In this document: piece after piece, positions 28,096-37,865 of the stretch | How positions within the stretch are numbered: position 1 is the first letter of the stretch | Layout: each line of letters opens with the position of its first letter | Assembly (NCBI RefSeq): GCF_004770905.1 | Contig: NZ_RQHT01000014.1 | Coordinates: 1,746,001 to 1,810,000 of the forward strand | Reading direction: 5' to 3' | From: Leptospira bandrabouensis | Lineage (GTDB): Bacteria > Spirochaetota > Leptospiria > Leptospirales > Leptospiraceae | DNA: 64,000 nt | Notes under the pieces: model-generated | What the model saw: only the letters and a program-made list of their open reading frames with translations | The model's database searches: none | Told to the model about the DNA's origin: nothing | Program-made: the position numbers and the translations under genes

Positions 28096-29382
28096 ATGTT
28101 GAAGCCACAAATCAAATTAAGTGCAAAAAAAGAAATTTATGTCCCTGGAGATAAGTCCATCTCTCACCGGTCCGTACTCTTTAGCGCACTGGCACGAGGA
28201 AAATCGGAAATTCATGGTTTTTTAGAAGGAGAAGATCCCCTTCATACCTTACATTGTTTTGTCAGTTTAGGACTTTCGGTGGAATCCTTAGGCAAAGGAA
28301 GTTATTCCGTACAAAGCCCAGGAAAAGAGAATTTAAAATCACCAGCTAGTGTTTTGGATTTTGGAAATGCGGGGACAGGAATCCGACTTTCTGCGGGACT
28401 GATGGCAGGGCTACCTGGGATTAACGCCACTCTCACGGGAGATGCCTCACTTTGCAAACGACCTATGGCAAGGATCATGAATCCACTGCGCGAAATGGGA
28501 GCAGACATAGTTTCTGTCGAAGGAAACGATCGGGCTCCTCTTCGAGTGACTGGCAAACAACTAAAAACTTATTCTTACTCGAGTCCCATTGCTTCCGCAC
28601 AAATTAAAAGTGCTTTGGTACTTGCAGCCCTTGCTTCAGAGATTTCGATTGATTACAAAGAGCCAGAAGTTTCCCGCGATCATACAGAAAATATGATTCG
28701 ATTTCTTGGGGGAAATATCAAACACCACTCTCCTATTCATTTTACCGTAGAACCACCCTATCATTTTGAAGGGGCAAAGTTTGTAATTCCTGGTGATATT
28801 TCGAGTGCTGCCTTTTATATTGTTTTTGGACTTTGTGCGGGTGGGAGTGAACCTCTCCTCATTCGTAATATTGGTCTCAATCCTTCCCGTGTGGGAATCA
28901 TCACAGTTCTTAGAAATATGGGTGGTAAAATTGAAATTACCGCCAAACGCCAAGAATGTGGTGAAGAGATCGGGGATTTACTGGTTTATCCTTCCAAATT
29001 AAAAAGGTCTGTGATTACAGAAGATTTGATTCCTTCCATCATCGATGAAATTCCTATCCTTACCATTGCCGGTTTATTTTCAGAAGGGGGATTTCAAATT
29101 TCTCACGCGGAAGAACTTCGTGCTAAAGAATCCGATCGAATCCAATCGATGGTTTCCAATCTAGAAAGACTGGGTATTCAGGTAAATGAATCCAAAGATG
29201 GTTACGAATTTGCGGAAGTAAATGAAATCAAATCCTCTGCGATTGAAACTTTTATGGATCACCGGATCGCTATGAGTTTTGCCATTCTTTCAAAATTAAC
29301 TAGCGTCGAACTAAAGTTCGACGATACCAGCTGGGTAGACACTAGTTTCCCAGGATTTTTTGAAATCTTAAAATCCTTTTAA
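28096..29382 (+). CDS. aroA: 3-phosphoshikimate 1-carboxyvinyltransferase (EPSP synthase)
   Basis: This enzyme is the sixth step of the shikimate pathway, adding enolpyruvate from PEP to shikimate-3-phosphate. It has [18 protein letters not shown] near the start, [15 protein letters not shown] (about 93-107) and the late motif KESDRIQSM, then [12 protein letters not shown] start it at the ATG at 28096 (428 residues). The open frame reaches back to 27868, but that part lies over the divergent gene and is not enzyme-like. A strong hairpin terminator follows at 29414-29445. Confidence 0.96.
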   Translation: MLKPQIKLSAKKEIYVPGDKSISHRSVLFSALARGKSEIHGFLEGEDPLHTLHCFVSLGLSVESLGKGSYSVQSPGKENLKSPASVLDFGNAGTGIRLSAGLMAGLPGINATLTGDASLCKRPMARIMNPLREMGADIVSVEGNDRAPLRVTGKQLKTYSYSSPIASAQIKSALVLAALASEISIDYKEPEVSRDHTENMIRFLGGNIKHHSPIHFTVEPPYHFEGAKFVIPGDISSAAFYIVFGLCAGGSEPLLIRNIGLNPSRVGIITVLRNMGGKIEITAKRQECGEEIGDLLVYPSKLKRSVITEDLIPSIIDEIPILTIAGLFSEGGFQISHAEELRAKESDRIQSMVSNLERLGIQVNESKDGYEFAEVNEIKSSAIETFMDHRIAMSFAILSKLTSVELKFDDTSWVDTSFPGFFEILKSF

Positions 29383-29413
29383 AAAATATTCAAACTTTGA
29401 CTTACCTCATTTG

Positions 29414-29455
29414 CCAAAAGGATTTATAAAGCCAAATCCTTTTGGTTATTTTCTA
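29414..29455 (+). terminator. Intrinsic terminator of aroA
   Basis: A perfect 12-bp stem (CCAAAAGGATTT / AAATCCTTTTGG) with an 8-nt loop is followed by TTATTTTCT. It overlaps the last codons of the convergent gene at 29424. Confidence 0.75.
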
Positions 29456-30077
29456 CGGGAATGTGGACTCGAATGGTCAGATCAAAACCAGATTTTTCTG
29501 TTTTGGTAAATTCGTAGGCAAGATTTAAGTGGTAATCTTTTAATAATATTAGTAAACCCATTCCTTCTGATCCACTTCCATTATTACGTGATTCTAAAGC
29601 ATCAAAATATAACTGATTAATATCTCCTTCCTTAATGCTTTGTATTTTATTTTCAAAGATTGCTTTCATCCAAGGAGTCACGTGGTTTTTCACTTCTAAA
29701 CGTAAATCGGTTCCCAGGTCTTTGATTTCAATTTGGACAATACTGTTTTCTTTATCTGAAAATTTCGCTGCGTTTTCCACAAGTTCATTGATGATAGTGG
29801 AGATGGCATTTTTATCTAACTTCTTTGCTTCATAAGAGTGGAAATAAAATTGAGATATAAAATTGGATAATACATCGCATCTTTTCCAATAAAAATTCAT
29901 GTCTGCTGCAGACACCGCTATAGACAGTTGACTATGGAAAAAAATTTTTTGTTCCAGAAGTAAACTTGTGCTTTCGATGGCGGTTTGGTTTTCATTTCCC
30001 ATTTCGTATAGGTTTGGTGAGAAATTTGTTATGTTAGAATTTGATTGTTTGAAGGATGTTAAACTGACAAAAGACAT
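29424..30077 (-). CDS. GHKL ATPase-domain protein, DUF6272-like regulator
   Basis: This is a 217-residue cytoplasmic protein. The N-box-like TIINELVENAAKFS (around 98-111) and the G-box-like SGSEGMGLLILL (around 167-178) mark a histidine-kinase/anti-sigma type ATP-binding fold. There is no phospho-accepting histidine domain. This architecture matches the DUF6272 (slr1658-type) proteins linked to partner-switching regulation. No antagonist partner is encoded next to it. The start at 30077 has GAGG 8 nt upstream. The assignment to DUF6272 is from memory. Confidence 0.7.
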   Translation of the reverse strand: MSFVSLTSFKQSNSNITNFSPNLYEMGNENQTAIESTSLLLEQKIFFHSQLSIAVSAADMNFYWKRCDVLSNFISQFYFHSYEAKKLDKNAISTIINELVENAAKFSDKENSIVQIEIKDLGTDLRLEVKNHVTPWMKAIFENKIQSIKEGDINQLYFDALESRNNGSGSEGMGLLILLKDYHLNLAYEFTKTEKSGFDLTIRVHIPVENNQKDLAL

Positions 30078-30334
30078 GGATTACCTCTTTCTATTAATAG
30101 GATACCCTAAGAAAGGAATACAGTCGTCTGAGTAGATCCATTCTTACCTATAAAAAAATCCGTTTCGATCGAGTCGGACAAATTATGTTCGAAGTTTTCA
30201 CAAGTTGTGTTAAATTATTTGGAAAAATATTTCTGTTTCTTTAGGAGCCAAAACGTTGTAATGATTGATCATATCTAGTTCGCGTCTAAATGTAACTATC
30301 AAGTGGTATTTTTTGTTTTTAGAGTGGTGAATTT

Positions 30335-31468
30335 ATGACTTCTCCCTTCCTATATTTTAATGAATATTTGAATTTTTTCCTATTGTTCTCTGCATTACTT
30401 GGATTTCTTTACGCAATAGGAGAGTTCTTCAGTTATCATAAAAATAGAAAACAAATCCTTTTGGGTATCATCTTTCTTGGAACCAGTTACTTACTGTTTA
30501 ACTTTTACTTAATTTCTTCAGGTAAAATCAAGGGGCTCTTTCCGTTATTTTTGACGGATTTACCGATTGTTGCCTGTCTTGGTGTTCTTTTGGATGAATA
30601 CTTTCTTACAATTTTGGAAGGGAAATTTCGTTCATTTAGAAGACTTTCTTATCGCATTGTGCCTTTGGTTACCTTGTTTGTTTTGATTGTATTTTGGAAT
30701 GTTTGGAATCAAAAAAATTATGAGAAAAATCTAACCCTTGATTTGAACCCCTTTTTAAGCAGGCCATTATTCTTAGTATTGCCTACCATTCTCATTTATA
30801 TTTGGTGTATGCTACGTATTTTTAGAAGGATTTCCAAACAAATCCGTTGGAGTACATTTAGAAAAAATTACACATTAAAAATCGGAATCATCATCGTGGG
30901 ATTTTGTTTGGCATTGTCTTTCAATGGACTCATCACTTTGGCCCGAGGTGGACAAACGGCACACCAACTATCAGGAATTGCCATTGGAGTATTTTTGTGT
31001 TTTTTATATGTGTTAAGACAAAGCTATCCCGATTTCTTTTTGGAAGTTAGAAAAATTGTAGAAGATGAAAAAAAGGCAAAAATTTCTCAGATTTCCAAAT
31101 TGGATCATAACGAAGTCCGAAATAAACTCGAGAATTTATTTGAAAAAGAAAAAATCTATCGCGAAGAGAAACTGAGCCTTCGTGAATTAGCGGAACGAAT
31201 CGACCTAAGTTCTCATCAACTTTCCGAATTTTTAAACACGGAGATCAAACAAAGTTTTTACCAATACACCAATTATTACCGAGTGAAAGAAGCTAAGGAA
31301 AAAATCGAAAAAGAACCGGATCGGTCACTCCTTGCCATTGCCTATGATGTAGGGTTTGGGTCCAAATCTACGTTCAATGAGGCCTTTAAAAAAGAAACAG
31401 GCACCACTCCAAGAGAATATAGAGAAAAAATTCTAAAAAAACATCCAGTTGGATCCAGTCGGTCGTAG
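30335..31468 (+). CDS. AraC family regulator with N-terminal membrane domain
   Basis: This 377-residue protein has about seven hydrophobic helices in residues 8-235, a short coiled linker (about 240-275) and a C-terminal AraC-type pair of helix-turn-helices (about 275-372). The DNA-binding part reads LRELAERIDLSSHQLSEFLN, then IAYDVGFGSKSTFNEAFKKE. It should sense a membrane or envelope signal and act directly on DNA. It is transcribed in the same direction as the two secreted proteins downstream, which may be its targets, although no operator was identified. Confidence 0.9.
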   Translation: MTSPFLYFNEYLNFFLLFSALLGFLYAIGEFFSYHKNRKQILLGIIFLGTSYLLFNFYLISSGKIKGLFPLFLTDLPIVACLGVLLDEYFLTILEGKFRSFRRLSYRIVPLVTLFVLIVFWNVWNQKNYEKNLTLDLNPFLSRPLFLVLPTILIYIWCMLRIFRRISKQIRWSTFRKNYTLKIGIIIVGFCLALSFNGLITLARGGQTAHQLSGIAIGVFLCFLYVLRQSYPDFFLEVRKIVEDEKKAKISQISKLDHNEVRNKLENLFEKEKIYREEKLSLRELAERIDLSSHQLSEFLNTEIKQSFYQYTNYYRVKEAKEKIEKEPDRSLLAIAYDVGFGSKSTFNEAFKKETGTTPREYREKILKKHPVGSSRS

Positions 31469-31593
31469 TTTTCAATCCAATTCGATCGATCCAGACGATT
31501 CGGATTCTTTTTCGTAGTAGGATGGATTCATGTTTGAGAGGGGAGTTCCAAAAAATTCCGCTGAAAACAAATTTGATTGAAAGGATAAATCCT

Positions 31594-32019
31594 ATGAAAA
31601 AGAAAATCAGTTTAGTACTCGCTATCGTGTTTGCCACTCAAGCAGCATTTGCAGCACCAGCCAACCAAATGAGCGTAAAAGAAGCCGCAAAAATTTTGGT
31701 AAACAATGGAATGACAAACAAAGAAGCACATGAGTATCTAAAAGCTCATATCACTCCAGCTGAGTTTTCCCGAATCAGTAGAGAAATTAAAAATGCTGAA
31801 TTTGCAGGAACACTCGACCAAGACTTAGATAGAATTGCTTCTTCTATTCAATTGAAACAATCTACTGGAAACTATTTACACGGATCAAACTTTAGAGTTT
31901 TAGAAAACGTATTAGCTTCTGTGACTGTTGTTGCAGTTGTTGGTTTGGTGATTCATGCAGGTGGACTCAGTAATGTAGTTACTGGTGGAATGTATGATTC
32001 AGTGGGACTTGGATTATAG
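31594..32019 (+). CDS. Small secreted or membrane-anchored protein of unknown function
   Basis: I use the ATG at 31594, which has AAGGA 8 nt upstream, giving 141 residues. The longer frame to 31522 lacks a binding site and would hide the signal peptide. Residues 1-21 form a clear signal sequence ending AAFAAPA. The mature part is a helical, Lys/Glu-rich domain (about 25-100), then a hydrophobic helix (about 110-128) and a glycine-rich tail. I recognise no family. A good intrinsic terminator follows at 32050-32097. Confidence 0.75.
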   Translation: MKKKISLVLAIVFATQAAFAAPANQMSVKEAAKILVNNGMTNKEAHEYLKAHITPAEFSRISREIKNAEFAGTLDQDLDRIASSIQLKQSTGNYLHGSNFRVLENVLASVTVVAVVGLVIHAGGLSNVVTGGMYDSVGLGL

Positions 32020-32049
32020 TCCTAACAGCTACCAATCATAAATTTAAAA

Positions 32050-32097
32050 ACCTTGTTTCCTCGGGTAAACCAAACGATGCGAAACAAGGTCTTTTTG
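32050..32097 (+). terminator. Intrinsic terminator
   Basis: A perfect 10-bp stem (ACCTTGTTTC / GAAACAAGGT) with a 21-nt loop is followed by CTTTTTG. It ends the transcript of the small secreted protein and precedes the metalloprotease-like gene. Confidence 0.8.
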
Positions 32098-32127
32098 TAA
32101 CAAATTTAATTGATAGAGTATAACAAA

Positions 32128-33723
32128 ATGAAGAATAAAAAATTTAGTAGAAATGTTTGGATGAAAAAAATCTACACCTTGTTTTCTGTTTTTGTTTTTA
32201 CTTCGAGCCTTGGTTTATACTCAGAAACAAAAAAAGAAAATCAAGTTTTGGATTGGGACAGTGAACGTAAGTTGTTCATCCATAAAAATGTTACCTTAGA
32301 AGAATTAAATCTCAAATCAAAAACAAATTATATATTAGATCACTTCTCTATCTATTCTGGTTTGGAAGAAAACCCCATGACAATCAGTCAAATCGAGGGA
32401 AATCTAAAATACCTTACCTTAGGTTACCAACTTCAAAAAATAGAATCTAGGTGGAAAAACATTGCTTTAACTTCTGGAACCAAAGATAAAATTACAGAAT
32501 TTTATCCAAGAATCATTGTTCGAGTTAATGCACCGTATGCTTATTCGCCGACGGAATATATTGATTCCAAAGTTACTCTCAAAAATACTGCATTGACAAT
32601 CCCTCCATCCGAATCTAATGGAAAATGGCAAAGTGAATTATGGTTCGCTCCAAAATGGGATGTTCCTGTTTTAAGTACATTTGCTTTTGAGAGGATTATT
32701 GATACGGCAACATGCCCTGATGCGATTTATCATGAATATACACATTTAATCACTGGAAAATATTTGGGAAACAATGCCATTGGAAGGTCGTTAGCAGAAG
32801 GGTTATCGGATTATTATGCAGCTTCTTTATTGGATCACCCAGTATTATATACTCATAAAACATGTGAAGCGGTCAAACGCCAACTCCTAGTTTCTACTTT
32901 TCGTTTGGACCGAGAAATCGGAATTTATGATTCATCTATCGAATCAGATTTTAAAAAAGATTTCGCCTTTATCCCCTCTTTGTTATGGCAATACAGGCAA
33001 ATGGTTGGGGCAGAACTTGCGGATGTAACTATTTTCCAAGCGATAGAGAATACTAATCTAGGGGATCGTTTTTTCCCAGAATTTATCAATACCCTTTCCA
33101 CTTCTCTTTATAAGGAACTTAAAAAAAGAAATGGGGAACAAGTGGCAACGGATATGGTTCAAAAAGTGGAAGATTCTGTTTGGATTCCCCATGGAGTTTA
33201 TTCAAAGTATAGCAGAAAAAAAATAGTTTTCTCTTATCTTCCAAAAACATCGATTAAAGTTCCGAATTCTGATGAAAAGTCTAATGAATTTTGTGGTGTG
33301 AAAAACGAATTAGAGTTTTATTGGAAAGATTTCAGTTTAGAAGAACCTACTCTTAGGTTCTATTGGAATTGTAACCAAGTAAAAATTCCAATGGTCATAC
33401 AGATAGAGCAGTCAAATCCGATTAACTATCTACTTGATTCGAATCTACGGTTTATCAATGGGAAACTTAGGTTTGCTAGCCTGAGTGCAGACAAACCAAA
33501 CCCAAAACTTTCTGAAGAAAACCAAAATTTATACCGCCAAATGTATCAGTATGTACTAGAAAATTATTTCTATAGAAAATCTATGGAGAAAGAAATTCGG
33601 CTGTACTTTGATAGTAATAATAATAACCGAATCGATAATATTCGAATGGAATTTGCTTATTTAGGGAATTCTAAAAAACGTTTTCGTTATAGTTTTGTTC
33701 CTGTTAATGGCGAGTCCTATTAA
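32128..33723 (+). CDS. Secreted metalloprotease-like protein with HEYTH motif
   Basis: This is a protein of about 531 residues. I chose the ATG at 32128. A TTG at 32110 and an ATG at 32161 are alternatives and the ribosome binding site is weak for all three. A hydrophobic signal (about 17-33) suggests export. The zinc-binding motif YHEYTH is followed about 20 residues later by SLAEGLSDYYAASL, whose Glu could be the third ligand, as in gluzincins. The C-terminal 200 residues are beta-rich and unrecognised, with a DSNNNNRID segment that could bind calcium. It overlaps the convergent kinase gene by 20 nt. Confidence 0.75.
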   Translation: MKNKKFSRNVWMKKIYTLFSVFVFTSSLGLYSETKKENQVLDWDSERKLFIHKNVTLEELNLKSKTNYILDHFSIYSGLEENPMTISQIEGNLKYLTLGYQLQKIESRWKNIALTSGTKDKITEFYPRIIVRVNAPYAYSPTEYIDSKVTLKNTALTIPPSESNGKWQSELWFAPKWDVPVLSTFAFERIIDTATCPDAIYHEYTHLITGKYLGNNAIGRSLAEGLSDYYAASLLDHPVLYTHKTCEAVKRQLLVSTFRLDREIGIYDSSIESDFKKDFAFIPSLLWQYRQMVGAELADVTIFQAIENTNLGDRFFPEFINTLSTSLYKELKKRNGEQVATDMVQKVEDSVWIPHGVYSKYSRKKIVFSYLPKTSIKVPNSDEKSNEFCGVKNELEFYWKDFSLEEPTLRFYWNCNQVKIPMVIQIEQSNPINYLLDSNLRFINGKLRFASLSADKPNPKLSEENQNLYRQMYQYVLENYFYRKSMEKEIRLYFDSNNNNRIDNIRMEFAYLGNSKKRFRYSFVPVNGESY

Positions 33724-35257
33724 CAGGGAATACTATGTGATATTCTGCTCCGGCATTCCCATGAAAGTTGAGTTTGCCGGAAAGTTGAGACGTTAACATA
33801 TTAACTAAAGTCAAACCAAATCCAGGATTTTCAGCGTTAATCATTTGAGAATCGAATCCTTTCCCATTATCTTTTATACATAAATGGTAATTCTCTTCTT
33901 CTTTCCATACCTTAATTTGAATTTCCAATTCTTTAGAAGAATCTCTTGCATATTTAAGACTATTGGTCAGTAGTTCATTGGTGATAATTCCCACTGCTTG
34001 TAGTTGATCGGAAGTGAGTTGGACACTGATAATATCTGTTTCTAATTTTACCTGATAAGGGAATAACGATATAATTTCTTGTGATAATGGTATTAGGTAT
34101 TCATCTAACCGAAATTCTTGAATAGATTTCCCTGAATACAATTTGTCATAGAGAAGTGACATTGTTTTGATACGGCTTGTTGCATCTTTAAGTGAGTTTG
34201 TTAGAAATTCGTTTTCTTGTGATTTCGCTTGTAGGTCCAGGAGGTTGTATAAAATCGCCATATTGTTTTTGATACGATGATGTACTTCTCTTAAGATGAC
34301 TTCTTTTTCGGAAAGTAGGGATTTTACTTTTTCTTCTGCGATTTTTCTTTCAGTTACATCATGGATGATTGAAAAAAGGAGATGTCTGTTACTTGTTTCG
34401 ATCGGAGTGGAATACACTTCCACTTGTTTGATTTCCCCATTTGCCAATTTATGTTGAAAGGAAAAATAACTTCTTTCTTCGGAAAGTGCACGCATTCTCT
34501 CTTGTTTTACTTCTTCTTCTGGAAGAATATTGATATCTTTGATTTTCATCTTTATCAGAACTTCATGCGGATATCCATAATATTGAACTGCTGTTTGGTT
34601 GGCATTAATGATCTCACCTGTATTTGGTTCAATGATAAGCATCACAGAAGAGTTCTTTTCAAAAAAATCACGAAACCTTCGTTCACTTTCTGTTAGTCGA
34701 GTAGAAACTATCGATTTTTCTATGGCTATGCTAACTAAATCTGCAGTTTCCGAAATGATAAAGATATCAAACTCACTGGGGCTTGCGATTTCACGGTGGT
34801 AAATGGCAAAGGTTCCAATAATTTCATTGGTATGAGACTTAATTGGTTCTGACCAACAAGAACGAAGACCAACCTGAATGGCAATCTCATTGTAGTTTTT
34901 CCAAAGAGGGCTTGTCTCGATATTTTCTACAATGACTCGATTCCCGGTATATGCAGCCGTACCACAAGAGCCTACTTCCGGTCCAATAGTAACTCCGTCT
35001 ATAGCTTCGTTGTAAATTTTTGGAAGAGAAGGGGCAGCCCCAATTTTAATTTTGGAATTTTCGATGAGGACAACGGTACAAATCATTGTTGGATTAAGAG
35101 TCTCAATCCCAAGAACAATTTCGTTCAGTATCTCGGTAAGGGGTGAATTTTTTACGATGAGTTCTAATACTCCGCTTCGGAAGCATTCAAAGTCGGCAAT
35201 TCTTTCTGGATCCAGATTGCGGTTTCTTAACTTCACTAAATTCCCACCAAACGCCAC
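33704..35257 (-). CDS. Sensor histidine kinase, GAF-PAS-HisKA_2 type
   Basis: This is a 517-residue cytoplasmic kinase. A GAF domain (about 25-170, with GPEVGSCGTAAYTGNRVIVE) and a PAS domain (about 190-305, with GEIINANQTAVQYYGYP) precede the phospho-acceptor region REVHHRIKNNMAILYNLL (His near 326). A GHKL ATPase with NELLTNSLKYA and FGLTLVNML follows. There are no membrane helices, so it senses an internal signal. The start is GTG at 35257 with AGAGGA upstream. No response regulator is adjacent. Confidence 0.92.
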   Translation of the reverse strand: MAFGGNLVKLRNRNLDPERIADFECFRSGVLELIVKNSPLTEILNEIVLGIETLNPTMICTVVLIENSKIKIGAAPSLPKIYNEAIDGVTIGPEVGSCGTAAYTGNRVIVENIETSPLWKNYNEIAIQVGLRSCWSEPIKSHTNEIIGTFAIYHREIASPSEFDIFIISETADLVSIAIEKSIVSTRLTESERRFRDFFEKNSSVMLIIEPNTGEIINANQTAVQYYGYPHEVLIKMKIKDINILPEEEVKQERMRALSEERSYFSFQHKLANGEIKQVEVYSTPIETSNRHLLFSIIHDVTERKIAEEKVKSLLSEKEVILREVHHRIKNNMAILYNLLDLQAKSQENEFLTNSLKDATSRIKTMSLLYDKLYSGKSIQEFRLDEYLIPLSQEIISLFPYQVKLETDIISVQLTSDQLQAVGIITNELLTNSLKYARDSSKELEIQIKVWKEEENYHLCIKDNGKGFDSQMINAENPGFGLTLVNMLTSQLSGKLNFHGNAGAEYHIVFPVNRTRH

Positions 35258-35380
35258 TGATCCTCTGAGGGGAAAAACGGTATGTCAAGGTAAAATCGCT
35301 TACCGTTAGTTAGCCTTTCTTTTTCCTTGGAATTCCTCTGGACGAAATCAAATCCTGTTCTAGTTTTAGAATTTAAAACT

Positions 35381-36133
35381 ATGAGTCTCTCGAATATAGA
35401 AAAAGTCATTGCCATTGATGGGCCTGCCGGCTCCGGAAAAAGTACACTTGCTCGCATGATCGCCCAAAAAATTGGGTATCTCTACTTGGATTCAGGGGCC
35501 TATTACAGGGCATTAACCCTTGCTATATGGGAGAAGTTTTTAGAATCAAAAGAGGATGAGTCCAAGTTTCCTTTTTATACAGAGAAATTAGCGGATGCAT
35601 GCCTTCTGGATCTGGACGAAGCGGAATTTGGTTATTCAGTGGCTAAAATCCCTGTCCATTGCGAACTTTCCTCCACAGGTGAAAATTTAATGTTTCTCGG
35701 AGATAGGGACATAAGTCACGAAATCCGCGATCCAGAGATTACCAAAAAAATCCGTTATATTGCCCCAAGACGGGCTTTCCGCGAAATTCTAAACCGCCAT
35801 ATCCGAGAATTTGCAAAAAACCATAAATTGGTTATGGATGGCCGCGATATAGGAACGGAAGTGTTTCCAAAATCCAAATTCAAATTTTTTCTCACCGCCT
35901 CTGTGGAAGTGCGGGCCAAACGCCGATACGATGAATTAGTTGCCAAGGGTTTTAAGGCGGACCTGGACCACATCAAAGAAGAAATTGTCGCACGGGACGA
36001 AAGTGACACCACCCGTACTGTGGCTCCCCTGAAGCAGGCTTCCGACGCAATCCTGATTGACACGAGCACCCTCGACACGGAAACTGTCCTAAATACTATC
36101 CTGTCCAAGGTTTCGTCCTCTGGGCAAATCTAA
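35381..36133 (+). CDS. cmk: Cytidylate kinase
   Basis: It phosphorylates CMP/dCMP. The P-loop GPAGSGKST lies at residues 14-22 when the ATG at 35381 is used (250 residues). The frame extends 18 codons further upstream, but that part is not conserved-looking. Other family features are YLDSGAYYRA, the VMDGRDIGTEVFP segment, and the late RDESDTTR. It immediately precedes rpsA, the common cmk-rpsA order in bacteria. Confidence 0.95.
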   Translation: MSLSNIEKVIAIDGPAGSGKSTLARMIAQKIGYLYLDSGAYYRALTLAIWEKFLESKEDESKFPFYTEKLADACLLDLDEAEFGYSVAKIPVHCELSSTGENLMFLGDRDISHEIRDPEITKKIRYIAPRRAFREILNRHIREFAKNHKLVMDGRDIGTEVFPKSKFKFFLTASVEVRAKRRYDELVAKGFKADLDHIKEEIVARDESDTTRTVAPLKQASDAILIDTSTLDTETVLNTILSKVSSSGQI

Positions 36134-36157
36134 GTTTTGTATCCCGGTAAGTAACCA

Positions 36158-37861
36158 TTGAATTCAACCAACCCATCCTCCCCCAAAAATGAGACCACTT
36201 CTTCCTTCGGCGAATTATTAGAGAAGTGGGAATCGCAGTCACAAGCACAAGAACAAGAAAACTCCGCAGGAAAAGGTACCCTCATCGAAGGGACCGTAGT
36301 TGATGTCATTGGTGATACTGTTTTCCTTGATATCGGAGAGAAATTGGAAGCTCGTGTCTCTCGTGAAGACTTCTCTGAAACGCCAAAACGCGGTGAGAAA
36401 GTCAGTGCGATCATTAAAAAGCGGGTCGACGGATATTGTGTCCTCTCCAAAAAAGAAGCGGACCAACGAGTTGGTTGGGAAACCATCAAAGATGCAAGCC
36501 AAAACGGTTACCCTCTCTCCGGTAAAATTGTCGGAGAAGTGAAAAACAAGGGATACCTTGTGGAAAGTGAAGGCATTCAACTTTTCCTTCCTGCTTCTCA
36601 TGTAGGGGTTCGATTTAAAGAATCCACAGAAGGTGGAAAAGAGTTTTCATTCAAAATCATTGAACTCAATGAAAAAACGAGAACCGGTGTGGTTTCTCGT
36701 AAAACCCTCCTCGACGAAATCAATGGCGAGAAGTGGGAAGAACTCCTCGGCAAAGTAAAAGTTGGAGATAAAGTCACAGGAAAGGTGGTTAAAATTGCCA
36801 ACTTTGGTGTATTTCTCTCTGTTTACGATGTAGTAGGTCTTCTTCGCCAAAACGATATTTCTTACAAAAAATTTGCTCCTTTCAAACAATACTTCAACAT
36901 CGGTGCCGAAGTCGAAGTGGTTGTTTTAGAAGTGGATAAAGAGAACAACAAACTTTCTCTTGGAATCAAACAACTTTATGAAGATCCTTGGATTTGGGCA
37001 AAGAAAGAACTCGAAAAAGGAATGGTGGTTCGCGGAATCGTAACCTCTCTTACCAACTTCGGTGCTTTCGTTGAACTCAAAGAAGGACTCGAAGGTCTGA
37101 TTCATACCACTGAACTTTCTTGGGCAAAAAAACCACCTCATCCAAAAGATGTTTTGAAAAAAGGCCAAGAAGTTGACTCTGAAATTTTAGACATTGATTT
37201 CGAAGCAAGACGTTTGTCTCTCGGGCTTAAACAACTCCTTCCTAACCCTTGGGAAGCTCTTTCTGCTAACGTTCGTGCTGGAAACGTACTCGAAGGTAAA
37301 ATCACTGGAATCACTAAATACGGTGCTTTCGTTGAAGTAGAAAGTGGAATCGAAGGACTGATTCATATCTCTGATATCACTTGGGATGAAAAAGAAAAGA
37401 ACCCATTAAACCTCCTTAAAAAAGGCCAATCGGTTCAGTACAAAATCCTAGATGTGAACTTAGATGCACAACGTATTAGCTGTGGATTAAAACAACTTTC
37501 TGAACATCCATACGAAGCTCTTCGCAAAAAATACCCACCGGGTACACTTGTAGAAGGTCGTGTAAAGTCGATTGTTAGTTTTGGTGTTTTCGTAGAAGTA
37601 GAACCAGGTTACGAAGGCCTAGTCCACATCTCTGAAATCCCAGATGGTCGTAACATCAAGTTAGAGGATCTTTACAAAGTGGGCGATTCGGTTCGCACAG
37701 TTGTCGTAAAAATCGAACCTAACAACAAAAAGATTTCTCTCTCTATCAAAGACTTTGATAAAGCGGTAGAACGTGAAGAGATGGCGAAATACATGAAGGA
37801 AGATAACCAACCTTCACGTGAATCCATCGGTTCTTTCATGAATTTAAACCAAAACCGATAG
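36158..37861 (+). CDS. rpsA: 30S ribosomal protein S1
   Basis: It brings mRNA to the 30S subunit. Six S1 RNA-binding repeats can be counted. They begin near residues 42 ([11 protein letters not shown]), 123 (LSGKIVGEV), 205 ([11 protein letters not shown]), 288 ([11 protein letters not shown]), 373 ([11 protein letters not shown]) and 460 ([11 protein letters not shown]). Length is 567. The start is TTG at 36158. Repeats 4 to 6 are most alike, each with a GAFVE/GVFVE core followed by GLIH or GLVH. Confidence 0.96.
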   Translation: MNSTNPSSPKNETTSSFGELLEKWESQSQAQEQENSAGKGTLIEGTVVDVIGDTVFLDIGEKLEARVSREDFSETPKRGEKVSAIIKKRVDGYCVLSKKEADQRVGWETIKDASQNGYPLSGKIVGEVKNKGYLVESEGIQLFLPASHVGVRFKESTEGGKEFSFKIIELNEKTRTGVVSRKTLLDEINGEKWEELLGKVKVGDKVTGKVVKIANFGVFLSVYDVVGLLRQNDISYKKFAPFKQYFNIGAEVEVVVLEVDKENNKLSLGIKQLYEDPWIWAKKELEKGMVVRGIVTSLTNFGAFVELKEGLEGLIHTTELSWAKKPPHPKDVLKKGQEVDSEILDIDFEARRLSLGLKQLLPNPWEALSANVRAGNVLEGKITGITKYGAFVEVESGIEGLIHISDITWDEKEKNPLNLLKKGQSVQYKILDVNLDAQRISCGLKQLSEHPYEALRKKYPPGTLVEGRVKSIVSFGVFVEVEPGYEGLVHISEIPDGRNIKLEDLYKVGDSVRTVVVKIEPNNKKISLSIKDFDKAVEREEMAKYMKEDNQPSRESIGSFMNLNQNR

Positions 37862-37865
37862 GTCC

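Noticed and set aside
35327..35380. N-terminal extension of cmk
   Set aside because: Cytidylate kinases begin shortly before the P-loop. The ATG at 35381 gives the normal length.
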